This document shows, one piece after another, positions 1 through 9,723 of a stretch of DNA of 64,000 nt. The stretch comes from Budorcas taxicolor (Eukaryota > Chordata > Mammalia > Artiodactyla > Bovidae), in NCBI RefSeq assembly GCF_023091745.1, contig NW_026291782.1, forward strand, positions 144,672 to 208,671, read 5' to 3'. The notes beneath the pieces are model-generated. The model was given only the letters and a program-made list of their open reading frames with translations, did not search any database and was not told where the DNA came from. The stretch's first letter is position 1, and every line of letters starts with the position of its first letter. Both the position numbers and the translations under genes were made by a program.

Positions 1-250
1 TCGAGACGCCTCAGCGGAAATGGGCCTCATCTCGCCTGGAGGGGAGAACCTCCTGGATTTTCTCGAGTTGCGGCAGGTCTTCTCGAGTTACGACGGGGAC
101 CTCAGGGACCCACTCTGGTGGCCTCAGGAAAGGCCAGTCCCCATGCGAGTTCCTAGGGGACCTCTCTGGATTCCTCTCCCGTCCATGCCGGGGCCTCAGT
201 CCTTGTGTGGAGTCGGGGCCGGAACCTGAGGATTCCTCTCCAGTGTTGCC
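1..250 (+). repeat. Partial satellite monomer at left window edge
   Basis: This is the 3' 250 bases of a monomer entering from outside the window. It begins in the CTCGAG-rich part of the 31-bp register and runs to the base before the first anchor. It carries the CCACTCTGG and GAGTTCCTAGG variants, which are shared with the corresponding parts of the monomers ending at 2724, 15003 and 20765. The array therefore continues to the left with the same subfamily. Confidence 0.9.
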
Positions 251-314
251 ATGGATCTTGGGGTGCTTCTGAGTCTCCCCAGGGGAGTCAGGCCTCGTCT
301 CGAGTGGGGGCATG

Positions 315-448
315 CACGTGCGCTTTCCTCCCGAGCTGCAGCAGTAGTGTCACGCTTCCTGTCACGTGGATCAAGGGATCTGTGGCTTTCCCTCGAGGCT
401 GTCCCTCGAGGCTTTCCCACGAGGCTTTCCCACAGGGCTGTGCCACGT
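315..448. promoter_or_regulatory. Cluster of three CACGTG E-box palindromes per monomer
   Basis: Canonical CACGTG sits at 315-320, 363-368 and 443-448 in M1, and at the same relative places in most monomers. This is the high-affinity core for bHLH-ZIP factors of the USF and MYC/MAX class, and each site contains a CpG that would be methylation sensitive. Losses are subfamily-specific: the second site is TAACGTGG and the third CCACGTAC in copies at 36334, 39592 and 41221; the first is CACGAG and the second CACCTC at 4355 and 24054; the second is CACCTGG at 37148, 42035 and 45280. Presence of the motif is seen; factor binding is inference. Confidence 0.4.
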
Positions 449-450
449 GC
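386..450 (+). repeat. 13-bp tandem subrepeat tract, five-unit form
   Basis: Five 13-bp units run without gaps: CTTTCCCTCGAGG (386), CTGTCCCTCGAGG (399), CTTTCCCACGAGG (412), CTTTCCCACAGGG (425) and CTGTGCCACGTGC (438). The last unit contains an E-box. Every monomer has this tract about 135 bases after its anchor. Unit number is 5 in most copies, 7 in eight copies and 4 in two, which accounts for the main monomer length classes. In a common 814-bp variant, units 1-2 are altered to ATTCCCTCGAGG plus CTTCCGATGGGAG, as at 3541, 17478 and 23240. Another 814-bp variant has CTTTCGTTCGAGG as unit 2, as at 6012, 10086 and 25711. Confidence 0.9.
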
Positions 451-626
451 CACCTTGGTGGGAGTCGATCCTCGGCGTGAAATACGAGCCGGTGAAGGGA
501 AAAAAGGTTCCTCTGGAATGGACTGAGACATCTGGGGGACTCTTGGAATGGTGGCACGACCCTGGAGTTCCTCTCGCCGTTCCTGTTGAGAGGGCCTCCT
601 CTTCACATGCGACGGGAACGCCGGGA

Positions 627-643
627 ACTCTTTCCCGACGAAG
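627..643 (-). other. CENP-B-box-like motif, left half conserved
   Basis: Read on the minus strand this 17-mer is CTTCGTCGGGAAAGAGT. It matches the left part of the consensus CENP-B box (CTTCGTTGGAAACGGGA), including all of TTCG, but only 6 of the 9 bases considered essential. The A at position 10 and the C and one G of the distal CGGG are missing. The same sequence occurs in nearly every monomer; copies at 7641, 11715 and 27340 read CCGAAGAAG and change it. It is unlikely to be a full CENP-B site as written. Confidence 0.3.
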
Positions 644-662
644 CAGGGAAAGGATCCCTCAT

Positions 663-908
663 CTCGAGCTACGAGGCGGAAACGGGGCTCCTCTGGATGT
701 GGGCGGGACCCTCGTGATTCCTCTCGAGTGGAGACGGCTAGGTCGGGGAACTTCTTGATTTGCACCAAGGGTGTGAAGGACCCTTTCGAAGTTCCAGAGG
801 TGAGGTGTGATCAGCCTCGAGACGCCTCAGCGGAAATGGGCCTCATCTCGCCTGGAGGGGAGAACCTCCTGGATTTTCTCGAGTTGCGGCAGGTCTTCTC
901 GAGTTACG
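663..908 (+). repeat. Phase-locked 31-bp ancestral subrepeat register
   Basis: CTCGAG or a decayed form recurs at an exact 31-bp step: CTCGAG 723, CTTGAT 754, TTCGAA 785, CTCGAG 816, CTCGCC 847 and CTCGAG 878. A further CTCGAG lies 60 bases before 723, at 663. Elsewhere in the unit, CTCGAG at 299 and 392 are 93 bases apart (3 x 31), and TTCCTCT at 171 and 233 are 62 apart (2 x 31). This indicates that the 816-bp unit arose by amplifying a unit of about 31 bp, as described for bovid satellite I. The pattern is repeated in the other monomers because they share this sequence. Confidence 0.75.
671..687 (+). other. CENP-B-box-like motif, right half conserved
   Basis: The 17-mer ACGAGGCGGAAACGGGG contains an exact GGAAACGGG, the right half of the CENP-B box, and matches 6 of 9 essential positions. 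The left TTCG is not in register. In the monomers beginning at 4355 and 24054 a base change creates TTCG (4774-4777 and 24473-24476) upstream of the CGGG, but with 9 rather than 7 bases between them. Binding is not claimed. The two opposed half motifs lie about 30 bases apart in each unit. Confidence 0.3.
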
Positions 909-2017
909 ACGGGGACCTCAGGGACCCGCTCTGGTGGCCTCAGGAAAGCCCAGTCCCCATGCGAGTTGCTAGGGGACCTCTTGGGATTCCTCTCCCGTCC
1001 ATGCCGGGGCCTCAGTCCTTGTGTGGAGTCGGGGCCGGAACCTGAGGATTCCTCTCCAGTGTTGCCATGGATCTTGGGGTGCTTCTGAGTCTCCCCAGGG
1101 GAGTCAGGACTCGTCTCGAGTGGGGGCATGCACGTGCGCTTTCCTCCCGAGCTGCAGCAGTAGTGTCACGCTTCCTGTCACGTGGATCAAGGGATCTGTG
1201 GCTTTCCCTCGAGGCTGTCCCTCGAGGCTTTCCCACGAGGCTTTCCCACAGGGCTGTGCCACGTGCCACCTTGGTGGGAGTCGATCCTCGGCCTGAAAGA
1301 CGAGCCGGTGAAGTGAAAAGAGGTTCCTCTGGAATGGACTGAGACATCTGGGGGACTCTTGGAATGGTGGCACGACCCTGGAGTTCCTCTCGCCGTTCCT
1401 GTTGAGAGGGCCTCCTCTTGACATGCGACGGGAACGCCGGGAACTCTTTCCCGACGAAGCAGGGAAAGGATCCCTCATCTCGAGCTACGAGGCGGAAACG
1501 GGGCTCCTCTGGATGTGGGCGGGACCCTCGTGATTCCTCTCGAGTGGAGACGGCTAGGTCGGGGAACTTCTTGATTTGCACCAAGGGTGTGAAGGACCCT
1601 TTCGAAGTTCCAGAGGTGAGTTGTGATCAGCCTCGAGACGCCTCAGCGGAAATGGGCCTCATCTCGCCTGGAGGGGAGAACCTCCTGGATTTTCTCGAGT
1701 TGCGGCAGGTCTTCTCGAGTTACGGCGGGGACCTCAGGGACCCGCTCTGTTGGCCTCAGGAAAGGCCAGTCCCCATGCGAGATGCTAGGGGACCTCTCGG
1801 GATTCCTCTCCCGTCCATGCCGGGGCCTCAGTCCTTGTGTGGAGTCGGGGCCGGAACCTGAGGATTCCTCTCCAGTGTTGCCATGGATCTTGGGGTGCTT
1901 CTGAGTCTCCCCAGGGGAGTCAGGACTCGTCTCGAGTGGGGGCATGCACGTGCGCTTTCCTCCCGAGCTGCAGCAGTAGTGTCATGCTTCCTGTCACGTG
2001 GATCAAGGGATCTGTGG

Positions 2018-2108
2018 CTTTCCCTCGAGGCTGTACCTCGAGGCTTTCCCACGAGGCTGTCCCTCGAGGCTTTCCCACGAGGCTTTCCCACAGGGCTGTG
2101 CCACGTGC
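2018..2108 (+). repeat. Expanded 13-bp tract, seven units (M3)
   Basis: The tract has two extra 13-bp units, CTGTACCTCGAGG and CTTTCCCACGAGG, compared with the five-unit form. They add exactly 26 bp and make this monomer 842 bp. Confidence 0.9.
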
Positions 2109-5100
2109 CACCTTGGTGGGAGTCGATCCTCGGCCTGGAAGACGAGCCGGTGAAGGGAAAAGAGGTTCCTCTGGAATGGACTGAGACATCTGGGGGACTC
2201 TTGGAATGGTGGCACGACCCTGGAGTTCCTCTCGCCGTTCCTGTTGAGAGGGCCTCCTCTTGAGATGCGACGGGAACGCCGGGAACTCTTTCCCGACGAA
2301 GCAGGGAAAGGATCCCTCATCTCGAGCTACGAGGCGGAAACGGGGCTCCTCTGGATGTGGGCGGGACCCTCGCGATTCCTCTCGAGTGGAGACGGCTAGG
2401 TCGGGGAACTTCTTGATTTGCACCAAGGGTGTGAAGGACCCTTTCGAAGTTCCAGAGGTGAGGTTTGATCAGCCTCGAGACGCCTCAGCGGAAATGGGCC
2501 TCATCTCGCCTGGAGGGGAGAACCTCCTGGATTTTCTCGAGTTGCGGCAGGTCTTCTCGAGTTACGACGGGGACCTCAGGGACCCACTCTGGTGGCCTCA
2601 GGAAAGGCCAGTCCCCATGCGAGTTCCTAGGGGACCTCTCTGGATTCCTCTCCCGTCCATGCCGGGGCCTCAGTCCTTGTGTGGAGTCGGGGCCGGAACC
2701 TGAGGATTCCTCTCCAGTGTTGCCATGGATCTTGGGGTGCTTCTGAGTCTCCCCAGGGGAGTCAGGCCTCGTCTCGAGTGGGGGCATGCACGTGCGCTTT
2801 CCTCCCGAGCTGCAGCAGTAGTGTCACGCTTCCTGTCACGTGGATCAAGGGATCTGTGGCTTTCCCTCGAGGCTGTCCCTCGAGGCTTTCCCACGAGGCT
2901 TTCCCACAGGGCTGTGCCACGTGCCACCTTGGTGGGAGTCGATCCTCGGCGTGAAAGACGAGCCGGTGAAGGGAAAAGAGGTTCCTCTGGAATGGACTGA
3001 GACATCTGGGGGACTCTTGGAATGGTGGCACGACCCTGGAGTTCCTCTCGCCGTTCCTGTTGAGAGGGCCTCCTCTTGAGATGCGACGGGAACGCCGGGA
3101 ACTCTTTCCCGACGAAGCAGGGAAAGGATCCCTCATCTCGAGCTACGAGGCGGAAACGGGGCTCCTCTGGATGTGGGCGGGACCCTCGTGATTCCTCTCG
3201 AGTGGAGACGGCTAGGTCGGGGAACTTCTTGATTTGCACCAAGGGTGTGAAGGACCCTTTCGAAGTTCCAGAGGTGAGGTGTGATCAGCCTCGAGACGCC
3301 TCAGCGGAAATGGGCCTCATCTCGCCTGGAGGGGAGAACCTCCTGGATTTTCTCGAGTTGCGGCAGGTCTTCTCGTGTTACGACGGGGACCTAAGGGACC
3401 CGCTCTGGTGGCCTCAGGAAAGCCCAGTCCCCATGCGAGTTGCTAGGGGCCATCTCGGGATTCCTCTCCCGTCCATGCCGGGTCCTAAGACTTTGTGTGG
3501 AGTCGGGGCCGGAACCTGAGGATCCCTCTCCAGTGTTGCCATGGATCTTGGGGTGCTTCTCAGTCTCCCGAGGGGAGTCACGCCTCGTCTCGAGTGGGCG
3601 CATGCACGTGAGCTTTCCTCCCGAGCTGCAGCAGTAGTGTCACGCTTCCTGTCACGTGGATCAAGGGATCTGTGGATTCCCTCGAGGCTTCCGATGGGAG
3701 CTTTCCCACGAGGCTTTCCCACAGGGCTGTGCCACGTGCCACCTTGGTGGGAGTCTATCCTCGTCGTGAAAGATGAGCCAGTGAAGGAGAAGAGGTTCCT
3801 CTGGAATGGACTGAGACATCAGGGGGACTCTTGGAGTGGTGGCACGACCCTGGAGTTCCGCTCGCCATTCCTGTTGAGAGGGCCTCCTCTTGAGATGCGA
3901 CGGGAACGCCGGGAACTCTTTCCCGACGAAGCAGGGAAAGGATCCCTCATCTCGAGCTATGAGGCGGAAACGGGGCTCCTCTGGATGTGGGCGGGACCCT
4001 CGTGTTTCCTCTCGAGTGGAGGCGGGTATGTCGGGGAACTTCTTGATTTGCACCAAGGGTGTGAAGGACCCTTTCGAAGTTCCATAGGTGAGGTGTGATC
4101 AGCCTCGAGACGCCTCAGCGGAAATGGGCCTCATCTCGCCTGGAGGGGAGAACCTCCTGGATTTTCTCGAGTTGCGGCAGGTCTTCCCGAGTTACGAATG
4201 GGACCTCAGGGACCCGCTCTGGTGGCCTCAGGAAAGACCAGTCCCCATGCGAGTTGCTAGGGGACTTCTCGGGATTACTCTCCTGTCAATGCCGGGGCCT
4301 CAGTCCTTGTGTGGAGTCGGGGCTGGAACCTGAGGATTCCTCTCCAGTGTTGCCATGGATCTTGGGGTGCTTCTGAGTCTCCCCAGGGGAGTCGGGCATC
4401 ATCTCGAGAGGGGGCATGCACGAGCGATTTCCTCCCGAGCTGCAGCAGTAGTGTCACGCTTCCTGTCACCTCGATCAAGGGATCTGTGGCTTTCCCTCGA
4501 GGCTGTCCCTCGAGGCTTTCCCACGAGGCTTTCCCACAGGGCTGTGCCACGTGCCACCTTGGTGGGAGTCGATCCTCGGCCTGGAAGACGAGCCGGTGAA
4601 GTTAAAAGAGGTTCCTCTGGAATGGACTGAGACATCTGGGGGACTCTTGGAATGGTGGCACGACCCTGGAGTTCCTCTCGCCGTTCCTGTTGAGAGGGCC
4701 TCCTCTTGAGATGCGACGGGAACGCCGGGAACTCTTTCCCGACGAAGCAGGGAAAGGATCCCTCATCTCGAGCTTCGAGGCGGAAACGGGGCTCCTCTGG
4801 ATGTGGGCGGGACCCTCGTGTTTCCCCTCGAGTGGAGACGGGTATGTCGGGGAACTTCTTGATTTGCACCAAGGGTGTGAAGGACCGTTTCGAAGTTCCA
4901 GAGGTGAGGTGTGATCAGCCTCGAGACGCCTCAGCGGAAATGGGACTCATCTCTCCTGGAGGGGAGAACCTCCTGGATTTTCTCGAGTTGCGGCAGCTCT
5001 TCTCGAGTTACGAAGGGGACCTCAGGGACCCGCTCTGGTGGCCTCAGGAAAGGCCAGTCGCCTTGCGAGTTGCTAGGGGCCACCTCGGGATTCCTCTCCC

Positions 5101-5304
5101 GTCCATGCCTGGGTTAAGACCTGGTGTGGAGTCGGGGCCGGAACCTGAGGATTCCTCTCCAGTGTTGCCATGGATCTTGGGGTGCTTCTGAGTCTCCCCA
5201 GGGGAGTCAGGCCTCGTCTCGAGAGGGTGCATGCACGTGCGCTTTCCTCCATAGCTGCAGCAGTGGTGTCACGCTTCCTGTCACGTGGATCAAGGGATCT
5301 GTGG

Positions 5305-5395
5305 CTTTCCCTCGAGGCTTTCCCTCGAGGCTTTCCCTGGAGGCTTTCCCTCGAGGCATTTCCACGAGGCTTTGCCACAGGACTGTGCCACGTGC
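5305..5395 (+). repeat. Expanded 13-bp tract, seven units, alternative composition (M7)
   Basis: Seven units, but built differently from M3: three CTTTCCCTCGAGG copies and one CTTTCCCTGGAGG, followed by CATTTCCACGAGG, CTTTGCCACAGGA and CTGTGCCACGTGC. This suggests an independent expansion of the same length. Confidence 0.85.
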
Positions 5396-5649
5396 CACCT
5401 TAGTGTGAGTCGATCCTCGTCGTGAAAGACGAGCCGGTGAAGGTAAAAGAGGTTTCTCTGGAATGGACTGAGACACCTGGGGGACTCTTGGAATGGTGGC
5501 ACGACCCTGGAGTTCCTCTCGCCGTTCCTGTTGAGAGGGCCTCCTCTTGAGATGCGACGGGAACGCCGGGAACTCTTTCCCGACGAAGCAGGGAAAGGAT
5601 CCCTCATCTCGAGCTACGAGGTGGAAACGGGGCTCCTCTGGATGTGGGC

Positions 5650-8590
5650 GGGACTCTCGTGTTTCCTCTCGAGTGGAGGCGGGTATGTCGGGGAACGTCT
5701 TGATTTGCACCAAGGGTGTGAAGGACCCTTTCGAAGTTCCAGAGGTGCGGTGTGATCAGCCTCGATAAGCCTCTGCGGAAATGGGCCTCATCTCGCCTGG
5801 AGGGGAGAACCTCCTGGATTTTCTCGAGTTGCGGCAGGTCTTCTCGAGTTAAGACGGGGACCTCAGGGACCCGCTCTGGTGGCCTCAGGAAAGGCCAGTC
5901 CCCATGCGAGTTGCTAGGGGCCATCTCGGGATTCCTCTCCCGTCCATGCCGGGGCCTAAGACTTTGTGTGGAGTCGGGGCCGGAACCTGAGGATCCCTCT
6001 CCAGTGTTGCCATGGATCTTGGGGTGCTTCTGAGTCTCCCCAGGGGAGTCAGGCCTCGTCTCGAGTGGGGGCATGCACGTGCGCTTTCCTCCCGAGCTGC
6101 AGCAGTAGTGTCACGCTTCCTGTCACGTGGATCAAGGGATCTGTGGTTTCCCTCGAGGCTTTCGTTCGAGGCTTTCCCACGAGGCTTCCCACAGGGCTGT
6201 GCCACGTGCCACCTTGGTGGGAGTCGATCCTCGGCGTGAAAGACGAGCCGGTGAAGGGAAAAGAGGTTCCTCTGGAATGGACTGAGACATCTGGGGGACT
6301 CTTGGAATGGTGGCACGACCCTGGAGTTCCTCTCGCCGTTCCTGTTGAGAGGGCCTCCTCTTGAGATGCGACGGGAACGCCGGGAACTCTTTCCCGACGA
6401 AGCAGGGAAAGGATCCCTCATCTCGAGCTACGGGGAGGAAACGGGGCTCCTCTGGATGTGGGCGGGACCCTCGTGATTCCTCTCGAGTGGAGACGGGTAT
6501 GTCGGGGAACTTCTTGATTTGCACCAAGGGTGTGAAGGACCCTTTCGAAGTTCCAGAGGTGAGGTGTGATCAGCCTCGAGACGCCTCAGCGGAAATGGGC
6601 CTCATCTCGCCTGGAGGGGAGAACCTCCTGGATTTTCTCGAGTTGCGGCAGGTCTTCTCGAGTTACGACGGGGACCTCAGGGACCCGCTCTGGTGGCCTC
6701 AGGAAAGGCCAGTCCCCATGCGAGTTGCTAGGGGCCATCTCGGGATTCCTCTCCCGTCCATGCCGGGGCCTAAGACTTTGTGTGGTGTCGGGGCCGGAAC
6801 CTGAGGATCCCTCTCCAGTGTTGCCATGGATCTTGGGGTGCTTCTGAGTCTCCCCAGGGGAGTCAGGCCTCGTCTCGACTGGGGTCATGCACGTGCGCTT
6901 TCCTCCCGAGCTGCAGCAGTAGTGTCACGCTTCCTGTCACGTGGATCAAGGGATCTGTGGATTCCCTCGAGGCTTCCAATGGGGGCTTTCACACGAGGCT
7001 TTCCCACAGGGCTGTGCCACGTGCCACCTTGGTGGGAGGCGATCCTCGGCGTGAAAGACCAGCCGGTGAACGGAAAAGAGGTTCCTCTGGAATGGACTGA
7101 GACATCTGGGGGACTCTTGGAATGGTGGCACGACCCTGGAGTTCCTCTCGCCGTTCCTGTTGAGAGGGCCTCCTCTTGAGAAGCGACGGGAACGCCGGGA
7201 ACTCTTTCGGGACGAAGCAGGGAAAGGATTCCACATCTCGAGCTACGAGGCGGAAACGGGGCTCCTCTGGATGTGGGCGGGACCCAAGTGTTTCCCCTCG
7301 AGTGGAGACGGGTATGTCGGGGAACTTCTTGATTTGCACCAAGGGTGTGAAGGACCCTTTCTAAGTTCCAGAGGTGAGGTGTGATCAGTCTCGGGACGCC
7401 TCAGCAGAAATGGGCCTCATCTCGCCTGGAGGGGAGAACCTCCTGGATATTCTCGAGTTGCGGCAGGTCTTCTCGAGTTACGACGGGGACCTCAGGGACC
7501 CGCTCTGGTGGCCGCAGGAAAGGCCAGTCCACATGCGAGTTGCTAGGGGCCATCTCGGAATTCCTCTCCCGTCCATGCCGGGGCTTAAGACCTTGTGTGG
7601 AGTCGGAGCCGGAACCTGAGGATTCCTCTCCAGGGTTGCCATGGATCTTGGGGTGCTTCTCAGTCTCCCGAGGGGAGTCACGCCTCGTCTCGAGTAGGCG
7701 CATGCACGTGAGCTTTCCTCCCGAGCTGCAGCAGTAGTGTCACGCTTCCTGTCACGTGGATCAAGGGATCTGTGGCTTTCCCTCGAGGCTGTCCCTCAAG
7801 GCTTTCACACGAGGCTTTCCCACAGGGCTGTGCCACGTGCCACCTTGTTGGGAGTCGATCCTCGGCGTGAAAGACGAGCCGGTGAAGGGAAAAGAGGTTC
7901 CCCTGGAATGGACTGAGACATATGGGGGACTCTTGGAATGGTGGCACGACCCTGGAGTTCCTCTCGCCGTTCCTGTTGAGAGGGCCTCCTCTTGAGATGT
8001 GACGGGAACGCCGGGAACTCTTTCCCGAAGAAGCAGGGAAAGGATCCCTCATCTCGAGCTACGAGGCCGAAACGGGGCTCCTCTGGATGTGGGCGGGACC
8101 CTCGTGATTCCTCTCGAGTGGAGACGGGTATGTCGGGGAAATTCTTGATTTGCACCAAGGGTGTGAAGGAACCTTTCGAAGTTCCAGAGGTGAGGTGTGA
8201 TCAGCCTCGAGACGTCTCAGCGGAAATGGCCTCATCTCGCCTGGAGGGGAGAACTTCCTGGATTTTCTCGAGTTGCGGCAGGTCTTCTCGAGTTACGACG
8301 GGGACCTCAGGGACCCGCTCTGGTGGCCTCAGGAAAGGCCAGTCCCCATGCGAGGTGCTAGGGGACCTCTCGGGATTCCTCTCCCGTCCATGCCGCGGCC
8401 TCAGTCTATGTGTGGAGTCGGGGCCGGAACCTGAGGTTTCCTCTCCAGTGTTGCCATGGATCTTGGGGTGCTTCTGAGTCTCCCCAGGGGAGTCAGGCCT
8501 CGTCTCGAGTGGGGGCATGCACGTGCGCTTTCCTCCCGAGCTGCAACAGTAGTGTCACGCTTCCTGTCACGTGGATCAAGGGATCTGTGG
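5650..8590 (+). repeat. Copy 1 of 5-monomer-spaced duplication (4,074 bp)
   Basis: This matches 9,724-12,664 at an offset of 4,074. Shared private variants include GATAAGCCTCTGCGG (5763), CTTTCGTTCGAGG (6160s), CGACTGGGGTCATGC (6875), CCCAAGTGTTTCCCC (7282) and CCGAAGAAGCAGG (8025). Homology stops in the 13-bp tract, where this copy has ATTCCCTCGAGG and the other CTTTCCCTCGAGG. Confidence 0.75.
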
Positions 8591-9723
8591 ATTCCCTCGA
8601 GGCTTCTGATGGGAGCTTTCCCACGAGGCTTTCCCACAGGGCTGTGCCACGTGCCACCTTGGTGGGAGTCTATCCTCGTCGTGAAAGATGAGCCGGTGAA
8701 GGAGAAGAGGTTCCTCTGGAATGGACTGAGACATCAGGGGGACTCTTGGAGTGGTGGCACGACCCTGGAGTTCCGCTCGCCATTCCTGTTGAGAGGGCCT
8801 CCTCTTGAGATGCGACGGGAACGCCGGGAACTCTTTCCCGACGAAGCAGGGAAAGGATCCCTCATCTCGAGCTACGAGGCGGAAACGGGGCTCCTCTGGA
8901 TGTGGGCGGGACCCTCGTGATTCCTCTCGAGTGGAGACGGCTAGGTCGGGGAACTTCTTGATTTGCACCAAGGGTGTGAAGGACCCTTTCGAAGTTCCAG
9001 AGGTGAGGTGTGATCAGCCTCGAGACGCCTCAGCGGAAATGGGCCTCATCTCGCCTGGAGGGGAGAACCTCCTGGATTTTCTCGAGTTGCGGCAGGTCTT
9101 CTCGAGTTACGACGGGGACCTCAGGGACCCGCTCTGGTGGCCTCAGGAAAGGCCAGTCCCCATGCGAGTTGCTAGGGGACCTCTCGGGATTCCTCTCCCG
9201 TCCATGCCGGGGCCTCAGTCCTTGTGTGGAGTCGGGGCCGGAACCAGAGGATTCCTCCCCAGTGTTGCCATGGATCTTGGGGTGCTTCTGAGTCTCCCCA
9301 GGGGAGTCAGGCCTCGTCTCGAGTGGGGGCATGCACGTGCGCTTTCCTCCCGAGCTGCAGCAGTAGTGTCACGCTTCCTGTCACGTGGATCAAGGGATCT
9401 GTGGCTTTCCCTCGAGGCTGTCCCTCGAGGCTTTCCCACGAGGCTTTCCCACAGGGCTGTGCCACGTGCCACCTTGGTGGGAGTCGATCCTCGGCGTGAA
9501 AGACGAGCCGGTGAAGGGAAAAGAGGTTCCTCTGGAATGGACTGAGACATCTGGGGGACTCTTGGAATGGTGGCACGACCCTGGAGTTCCTCTCGCCGTT
9601 CCTGTTGAGAGGGCCTCCTCTTGAGATGCGACGGGAACGCCGGGAACTCTTTCCCGACGAAGCAGGGAAAGGATCCCTCATCTCGAGCTACGAGGCGGAA
9701 ACGGGGCTCCTCTGGATGTGGGC

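Larger units (their letters stand above)
251..1066 (+). repeat. Reference satellite monomer M1 (816 bp)
   Basis: This first complete anchor-to-anchor unit is used to place landmarks; add the anchor offset to find them in other copies. In order it holds three CACGTG motifs (315, 363, 443), the 13-bp tandem tract (386-450), a GAATGGACTGAGAC segment near 516, CENP-B-like half motifs (627-643 on the minus strand and 671-687 on the plus strand), and the best-preserved 31-bp register (723-883). CTCGAG occurs eight times in this unit, at 299, 392, 405, 663, 723, 816, 878 and 898. Its first half carries the GAAATACGAG and GGGAAAAAAGG variants, also found at 15004 and 20766. The CTTCACATGC variant in its second half is found at 12530, 13346, 18292, 19108 and 31415, so M1 is itself a mosaic. 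Confidence 0.9.

Noticed and set aside
386..450. CRISPR-like short direct repeats
   Set aside because: The 13-bp units are contiguous with no spacers and occur in every monomer. This is a minisatellite tract in a eukaryotic satellite.
627..687. Canonical CENP-B box
   Set aside because: Neither strand shows a match to all nine essential bases in the copies read; only half matches with wrong spacing or missing bases are present.
196..768. Recurrent open frame of 190 codons on the - strand present in most monomers
   Set aside because: Its repeated presence is explained by repeat identity. The translation is low-complexity, rich in Arg, Ser and Pro, overlaps open frames in other phases, and resembles no family I recognise.
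8805..9545. Open frame of 246 codons on the + strand, also at 28504-29244
   Set aside because: It is long only because TGA became AGA just before the anchor (AACCAGAGG), joining two frames usually kept apart. No codon bias, domain or start context sets it apart from the same sequence in other monomers.
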